Below, one piece after another: positions 57,476 to 64,000 of a stretch of 64,000 bases of DNA. Numbering within the stretch: the stretch's first letter is position 1; the number at the start of each line of letters is the position of its first letter. The DNA is from Neostapfia colusana (taxonomy: Eukaryota; Streptophyta; Magnoliopsida; Poales; Poaceae). Under the pieces are notes generated by a model. It was not told the origin of the DNA. It did not search any database and worked only from the letters and a program-made list of their open reading frames with translations. The position numbers and the translations under genes were made by a program. Where the stretch lies: assembly GCA_030760725.1 (NCBI GenBank), contig JASWHV010000003.1, positions 115,538,153-115,602,152 of the forward strand. Direction: 5' to 3'.

Positions 57476-60400
57476 TGTCACGGGGCCGTGCCGCTCGCCC
57501 GGTAATCGCATTGGTTGGTGTCGTGTTATGCGACACCCAACAGCACACATATAAGGAAAACTGTATTACATAAATCAAAAGCGGAAGCTTTAAAATGTTC
57601 TTTGTAAATAATTTACATCAAATAACTACAGCAGAAGACTACCATCAACTCACGTCGAATAACTAATGAGCACTCGAGAAGAGGTCCAGCCCGTGGACTC
57701 CTCTCGCTAGCAACACGAAGACATTGCAGCGGCTGGGTTCTCCATGTGTTACATGACTCGGAAGTCTACGAGTCTCACCGGACAACCTTCTTTATAAGCG
57801 TCGATGTTAACCTGCAAAACCACTCATATAGCAAGAGTGAGCACAAAGGCTCAGCAAGACTTAACCGTCTCTTCTAAAGCATTCAACTCTACATGAAGAT
57901 AACTTAAGACCGTAAACAATTAAGTTGCATAAAGACTCGCCTACACGTTCATCCTTAACTTTCAGATTTTAGCCATCACAGTAGTGACCTTGCACCGAGT
58001 AACATTGGAAATCCACAATCAAACAAGAAACGCTTCATTCCTATGTTACTTGTCTCAAGGTGGAAAATAACATTAATTTGCTCTATCTCTACTTCATCCA
58101 TGGTTTTCATGCAATTCGAATTATCATAACAGCAATTAAAACTTGCAAACTATTATCACAAAACTTCCTTACTACGTCACAACACAGTGAGCAAGCGGTA
58201 CTCATATCCACGAGGGACGGTGATTCGAGTCAAACACTACCCGGATAACTCGACACATACACTCGCCTTTGAAGACCCAAATCTGGCGTACTTCATTACG
58301 TCATATGTGGCAACCTTTCGCAGGACACCCCACTATAGAACCGGTCGCGCCGTCTCGGACTCATAGGTCAAACGAGACGATGTGGTATGTCTATACAATC
58401 CACTTAACCTGGTACATCGGTTTCCTGGGTCCCATATAGCTGTAAGCATCTGGTACACAACTCAATACTTGCTCAGCGGGGCTGCACACGCTTCGGTCGT
58501 TAACCGACACAGGCAGAGCTACTCGACCAAGACATCGTCTTGTCGCTGTCTAACCCTCCTGCCCAGTCTCATCTTTGGAAACATAAACTTTAGTTTGCCT
58601 CTTTAAATCATACCCGTGTGAACCCGAACTATAGCTCGCGAGTAGATTCCAACTACTCGACTTCTACCGGATGTCATAATCTATTTAGCGTGGCATTATT
58701 CTACAGCGGGGATACGACTTCTACCCTTGACTCGAGGGCTTCTCTGGTCATGCATTTGGTGTATAAAACATTCCTGACCTAATGCACATACAACTTTTAA
58801 CCCATAGTAGTGAACAAAGTAAAAACTTTATAAAACAACTTAAATGCAAACCGGAGCTTGCCTTGGTTATGCAGGTGACTAAGTATATATTCAGCTAGTG
58901 AAGACCACTTGAGGCTTGATCGCTCGCTTTCCTCCATCTTTGATCTCCACTTCAATTGCTTCACAATCTTCACAAGTCCGCACGTAGACGACTACACGAT
59001 ATGAATATGCGCAAGTATTTAATTGTAAAGCTTTTGCTATCAAATTCCAATGACGATTTTAGAACCAGAACTCTGTTTCAGAATTTAAAATGACACTGGT
59101 GCTAAGGTTTGGGTTTGGGTTAATCAACATGATCAAGTGCTAAATGTTTTTCCCCACTTGTGTTTTGATCACCTAAAGAGGTTAAACAGAACAGGGGTGA
59201 TCCAGAGCTCGAATAGAGCTGAAAATTTTCTTGTGAGTTCCTTGTCACAATAGAGTCATCTGGACCAAAATTCAGCACCTTGCACTGAGTGGTTTATTCA
59301 GAACAATTCTCTAAGCAATTAAGCAAAAAGGAATTAATTCTGAAGTAATTCAGATGTTCATGTCAAACTTAGTGAACTACAATTTCAATTATAGTTCATA
59401 GAGCCTGCATGAATTTTTCTAGGAATTTTGGAGCTAAGAATTGCCCAGAACTGAATTTCCAAGTTTTGGAAATTCTCTGAAATTTTTTCTGTATCCATTT
59501 GAACACAGCCAATTAGAATCTGAATTCTACTAACCGAATCAACTCCAAAATAACTGAATCTTTTACAGGAGTTCACTAACATACTAAATAATACTCTGGA
59601 AAAATTTGAGAATTTTTGGATGAACCAAACTCCCTCTGAAATTCTTTTGCTGAAAAGCTTTAAACAATTTTCCAGAATTAAATAATGACTTTCATACAAA
59701 TTGGGTTGCAGATTTGGATAGGGTTTTTCAATCAGAATCCAACCCAATTTGAATCACTAAAATTGGAGCTTCCTAGTAAAATTATGAGGTTCTAAAGTTT
59801 GGGGAAAATCTGGAATTCAAATCAACCGGGGAAAAATTTAAATCTCTGACTGTGGGACCAGGGGCTACGTGTCACTCCCTCGGGCAAACTACACGGGGCC
59901 ACAGGGTTTATTCCCGCACAGCCGCAGATTGATCCGGTGCACAGAAAATCCCGTCCTCCCCGAAACAGCCACTGACTTGCGGGCCCGCTCCAGTCTTCTT
60001 CTACCTCCTGCCTCCCGCGCCGGGCCGCCACCGAGCTCGACGGAGAGCTCGCCGGGAGGGGGTTCTGGTGCCTGAAACTTCCCAATTCTTGCCGCCTCTA
60101 TGTTATTTCATTCGAGAAACACGTTGCCACCCTTGGCGCCGACCGGCAATCACCGGAAATGCCTTCGCGACGGCGACAGCCTTTGTGGCAACTCCGGCAA
60201 CATTGCGAGGACGCTGTAGTGCCCCAACCTTGCTTCGGTTAACTCCTACAGCATCACCACGACCTAGGGAGCAACATCCAAGGCTCTGATCTCGCAAGAA
60301 ACGTCGGCAAATACAAGTTCACCGTGCGACCTAGGTCAATTTCGGTGAAAACTAAAAAAAAACTTGAAGAACCGAAGGTTTCCTCGATGGTTCATCCTAG

Positions 60401-61895
60401 TTCTTGATCCCACACACTCGCACGGACGTATAAAACTGGGTTTCTAGTTTTGGTGATGAGTGATGCACCGTGTCGCCCTAATTTTCCGATTTCCTCCTCC
60501 TGGTTCATACCGCATGTCGGCAGGAAAAACCAAATTCCGGCAAGCACGATTTGTGACAAGCTGCCAGTGTTGCGGTGAAGCAAGAAGAGGTCTAGGTGAA
60601 CCTTTTTGCTTTTGAAACTCGGTGGAAGAGGAACTTTGGTGAGCGGCAGACGTGTTCTTGTGTCCGGTGGCTTCGCACGGCGCTATGAAGAAAAACGAGC
60701 TCGACGCCGGGGTTCCCGTGGAGCTAGCACCTGGTTCTCGCTTCGAGCACGTTGAGGAAGATCTGTCGACGCTGGAACCGAGCTCAATTCGGCGTGAGAA
60801 CCACTGAGACAGCCGGGCGCCATTGCTCCAATGGGGTGCACGGTAGCAGAGAGAAAAGTGTGCGCACGGGAGGGCAACCACGAGAGGGAGCGCGAGCAGC
60901 TGAGAGCGAGGGGTTTCCGAGCGGTGTAGCCATCCGTGGTATAATATCGGCACAGATGAGGCAGTTCGACAGGGGCTCGGCAGAAGCATCGTGCGCTGGC
61001 ATCGGCTACCCCGCTGTCAAACACTGAACAGAGGCACAACAGAGACTGTTCTCTGAAACTTCAGTTGCAAGTCTTTGCCAGCCCCAATGACAGGTGGATC
61101 CCCAAGTCAGCCCCTCTTATCTTCTAAAAAGATCTCAATTCTTGGTCAATGACTAGTTCAATTGTAGGAAGTTTGAATCCGAACTGAATTTGAATAATTG
61201 GACAAGTTTCATTCAAGTTCAAATTTGAATTCAAATACCCTTTTTTGTCCTATTGCAAAAGCTTAGAAAACACTTCCAAATGTGGTAAAAAATTGTATTC
61301 CCACAAATTTGGAGCTGAGGATTTCAAATATGGAATCAACTTTTAAATTTGATTGCTGCACTTAGAATGTTTGCAACCTCAGTTTGTATCCCATTTTTGA
61401 AATGACCACTTTTGAATTTTGTGAACAAGTTTGGTTTGCTCATAGCACACACTTGGTCACTTTTTGGTCCTAGTCTGAACCTCACAAGTGCAGTTTGAAC
61501 TTTGACTTTCAAATTTGAATTCAGCACAAATTCAAACATGAGCATAATTCACTCCTTTTAGGTCACCCTAAAAGCAGAAGGTTGCCACCATAAATCTCCT
61601 CAGTTTCAAATGTATGAGGTTCCATGTGTATTCAAAAATTTGGCGGCAATTTGAGGTGAGGATTTGAGTCTAAGGATCTGTTTTTTATTCTTTCTCAAAC
61701 ATATGTATGATTTACACATGAGTTTACTCCACCTTGGTCCAACACATTCAAATGAATGCTTGAACCCGTGTTGTTGAACCCCACGTATACCATCCCGTGT
61801 AAGAAAGTTTTTGTAAGTCCCATTTTCCATGAACCTGAAACACAATGATGTTCAAACATCAGTTTCTTTACATTCATGTTTTTGGGACTTTTACA
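57476..61895 (-). repeat. TekB 3' LTR (4420 bp)
   Basis: Minus-strand ends are TGTAAAAGTCCC and CCCCGTGACA. It is homologous to the solo LTR at 20829-24687 in several blocks: TGCGACACCC...AGCACACAT near 57540, the GC-rich block 59850-61030, and the last 100 bases. AT-rich segments rich in AATTTGAA lie between. The ORFs here (up to 181 codons, 60444-60989) are not conserved in frame with the solo LTR and have no support. Confidence 0.88.
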
Positions 61896-61912
61896 TTCCT
61901 CCCCCCTTAAAA
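61896..61912 (-). other. Polypurine tract of TekB
   Basis: Minus-strand TTTTTAAGGGGGGAGGA abuts the LTR start TGTAAAAG. Confidence 0.85.
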
Positions 61913-61919
61913 AGAATCT

Positions 61920-62913
61920 CGTCCCGAGATTTCAAAAGAAGAACGAGACGGGAGAGGTAATTTCAAGCTGTATGATGATAAAAGTTCCCGATAGTTCATG
62001 CAGAGGTAATCTTTACTTTCCACGTTGTTTCCTCCGTGGTATGATTACTCCATAGCACCTTGTAAAATCCTAATGTCTGGTTCCAGGTGTTCCAGATCTT
62101 TTCATCGATAGTCTGAACCGGTCGCTCGGTGTAGGCGGGATCTGGCTCCAACTCGTCAATTTGTTTGGTGCGTACAGCAATGGTAACTTTGAGGCACATC
62201 ATTCTCTGTGACACATGAAATATATCGTGAATACCAGCAAGGCTTGCCGGTAGTTCCAGCCGGTAGGCTACGGATCCGCACTTCTCCGTGATAGCAGATG
62301 GATCAAAAACTTGGGAAACAAAATCTCTCCTTTACATCGAACAGTGAATTCCTTTCATCGGAGACACACGAAGATAAACATGTTCTCCGCTGTCGAAATG
62401 CAATGGTCTGCGCCTTTCATCATCGTAGCTTTTCTGTCGGGATTGTGCAGCCTTCAAGTTCACTTGTATTAACCAAACTCGGTTGTCGGCTTTGTTGACT
62501 ACATCAACCCCAAGCAGTACTCTTTCGCCGTACTCACACCAACTCAGCGGTGTGCGACATTTCTGGCCGTAGAGCTTCCTATTACGAGGTATAACTATAC
62601 GGTCTTTAAACCATAGAGTACCCTCATTGTCCTTTCTGAAACACCTCAGCTCTCCGTTGTCTATTCTTCTCCGTATGTGAGTCATACCCTTGTCTCTCCT
62701 TTGAGTCTCAACAATCTCCTTTCGGATTGTTGGAATGAGAGCAATGTTATAAAGTACTCCATACAGGATGACATGGAGACTGGGTTTTTCTTCTTCTAAC
62801 TCATCAATCGTCAAGTTGTGAACGTGGGCTTTTCGACTAAACGTGTAGGCAACCGCGTTCACTTTTCCCGGAGGGTAGTGGATCTCGAAGTTATGATCTT
62901 TGATGAGCTCCAA
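61920..62913 (-). pseudogene. TekB RNase H end, integrase ends and chromodomain
   Basis: From 62913: W-x-E-L-I-K-D and the end of RNase H, then the stretch before integrase, reaching R-I-V-I-P-R-N-R-K. It then jumps in frame to L-Y-G-Q-K-C-R-T-P-L, which lies after the integrase core in TekA. The zinc finger and D-D-E core are deleted. The integrase C-terminal domain (Y-L-R-V-S-P-M-K-G) follows to 62332. A chromodomain-like piece (V-L-W-S-N-H-T-x-E-E-T-T-W) reads at 61996-62214 in another frame. Confidence 0.82.
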
Positions 62914-63310
62914 CCATCTTCGAGCATACCCTTACACCAACCAGTTGAGCGACTAAAATATCGATGCAGGGCAGGGTATTTGTTGTTTATAGTGACGGCA
63001 TTGAGTGAGTGATAATCAACACTTAATCTTAGTGTCTCGTCATTATTCTTAACAAACAGTGCATAGCAACCCCAAGGTGGATGAGCTTGGTTGTATAAAA
63101 CCTTTGCTCATGAGTTCACTTAGTTGCTCCTCCAACTCTGCTAGTTTATTGGGTGCCATCTTGTATGGCCTCCGTGAAATCGGTGTTGTTTCCGGCGTCA
63201 GTTCAATCTTGAACTTGACGTCCCGTTAGCCGGCATGCACGGTAACTAATCAGAAACACATCGGATATTCACGTCCCACCAGAATATCCTCGAGTTTAAT
63301 CACTTCTGTG
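62914..63310 (-). pseudogene. TekB RT and protease-linker fragment
   Basis: From 63300: a short linker, then RT fingers with P-Y-K-M-A-P-N, G-F-I-Q-P-S-S and a corrupted Y-x-S-L-N-A-V block near 63000. It joins the RNase H end at about 62935, so the palm with its catalytic Asp pair is deleted. Stops are present throughout. Confidence 0.72.
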
Positions 63311-64000
63311 TGGTAGGCCTAACCCGTTCTCTTTGTTGTACAGAACAGACTCTTCTGCCTAACCAAGCTTTTGATCCGTTTATCAGCATTTTCATAACTC
63401 AAGTTGCATACAGAAGTTAAATTTAACTTCAGTATCTTTTTAAAGAGTACTTATATGCCTCTAGATCATTTATGGATCAAAAGTTATGATTTTCCAAAGT
63501 TGACAGAATTCCTGGATAAAATTTGCCAGCATCTCCTTTGTATGTGGCTATCTTTATCACAGTTGTATATGCAAATACAATAAGAATCTGAACAAACTTT
63601 GAACTACAAAAATGTTGCACATTTCATAACCTTTCCAACGGTGTATCATAGGCAAATTGGGTTGCACATTTGGATAGAGTTTTTCAATCTGAATCCAACC
63701 CAATTTGAATCACTAAATTTGGAGCTTCCTAACAAAAGTTATGAGGTTCTAAAGTTTGGGGAAAATCTGGAACTCAAATCAACCGGGGAAAATTTTAAAT
63801 CTCTGACTGTGGGGCCAGGGGCTACGTGTCACTCCCTCGGGAAAACCACACGGGGCCACAGGTTTTATTCCCGCACAGCCGCAGATTGATCCGGTGCACA
63901 GAAAATCCCGTTTTCCCTGAAACAGCCACTGACTCGCGGGCCCACTCCAGTCTTCTTCTACCTCCCGCCTCCCGCCGGAGAGCTCGCCGGGAGGGGGTTC
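63311..64000 (-). repeat. TekB partial LTR at the window end
   Basis: 63651-64000 matches 59695-60065 closely, including the GC-rich block. 63311-63650 is LTR-like A/T-rich sequence that I could not align to the 3' LTR. This could be the internal end of a deleted 5' LTR or a separate TekB copy; the window ends before this can be settled. Confidence 0.7.

Larger units (their letters stand above)
57476..64000 (-). mobile_element. TekB: deleted chromovirus with very long LTRs, runs off the window
   Basis: Minus strand. The 3' LTR is 57476-61895, then PPT, chromodomain, integrase ends, RNase H, RT fragment, protease tail. At about 63310 it passes to a partial LTR that matches the middle of the 3' LTR from 63651 on. 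The internal region in view is only about 1.4 kb, so gag, most of RT and the integrase core are gone. It sits within the TekA-4 3' LTR. Confidence 0.85.

Noticed and set aside
1..64000. Host genes, tRNA or rRNA genes, DNA transposon inverted repeats, organelle inserts
   Set aside because: Nearly every long stretch is assigned to an LTR element. I saw no TIR pairs with transposase and no non-element coding region. Small RNA genes could be missed by eye.

Overview
The window is plant nuclear DNA, most likely from a grass. It consists of nested LTR retrotransposons, and I found no host gene, rRNA, tRNA, CRISPR array or DNA transposon that I can support. The grass assignment is an inference from the chromodomain-bearing Ty3/gypsy elements with kilobase-scale LTRs, the SIRE-like Copia element and the depth of nesting. 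I cannot name a species. Element names below are my own working labels.

Layout, left to right. (1) 1-1178: gag end of a minus-strand Ty3 element, ChrX-L. (2) 1179-14636: TekA-1, a plus-strand chromovirus truncated in reverse transcriptase (RT). A Copia element, CopT (6279-13402, minus), sits inside it with a CCGCT target-site duplication (TSD). (3) 14636-33389: TekA-3, a minus-strand relative joined tail to tail to TekA-1. A full-length sister, TekA-2 (15593-29840, minus), has inserted into its ORF0. TekA-2's RT is in turn split by a solo LTR of a second chromovirus family, TekB (20829-24687, TSD ACGAA). (4) 33390-34459: part of another LTR, GypH, carrying a 55-bp minisatellite. (5) 34460-38455: ChrX-R, a larger copy of ChrX. 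(6) 38456 to at least 57475: TekA-4 (plus), whose 5' LTR is split by CopS, a 9.7-kb SIRE-like Copia element (39653-49397, TSD AACTT). (7) 57476-64000: a deletion derivative of TekB (minus) inside the 3' LTR of TekA-4, running off the window.

The TekA family encodes an extra protein, ORF0, upstream of gag. It has an acidic N-terminus, a segment that resembles the C-terminal half of a dsRNA-binding domain, and a coiled coil. Gag, aspartic protease, RT, RNase H, integrase and a chromodomain follow. Two of the four copies share one deletion that removes gag. Every coding region is interrupted by nonsense codons, indels or insertions, so I see no autonomous element. CopT is the least damaged: its gag-pol frame has three nonsense codons and no frameshift.

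Relative ages come from by-eye LTR comparison only. CopT and CopS LTR pairs differ by about 3%, and the sampled part of the TekA-2 pair by about 3%. The ChrX copies differ by about 4%, and TekA-1 versus TekA-4 by about 4-7%. Each Copia insertion has an empty site in the other TekA copy. This suggests that ChrX plus TekA was duplicated as a block before the two Copia insertions.
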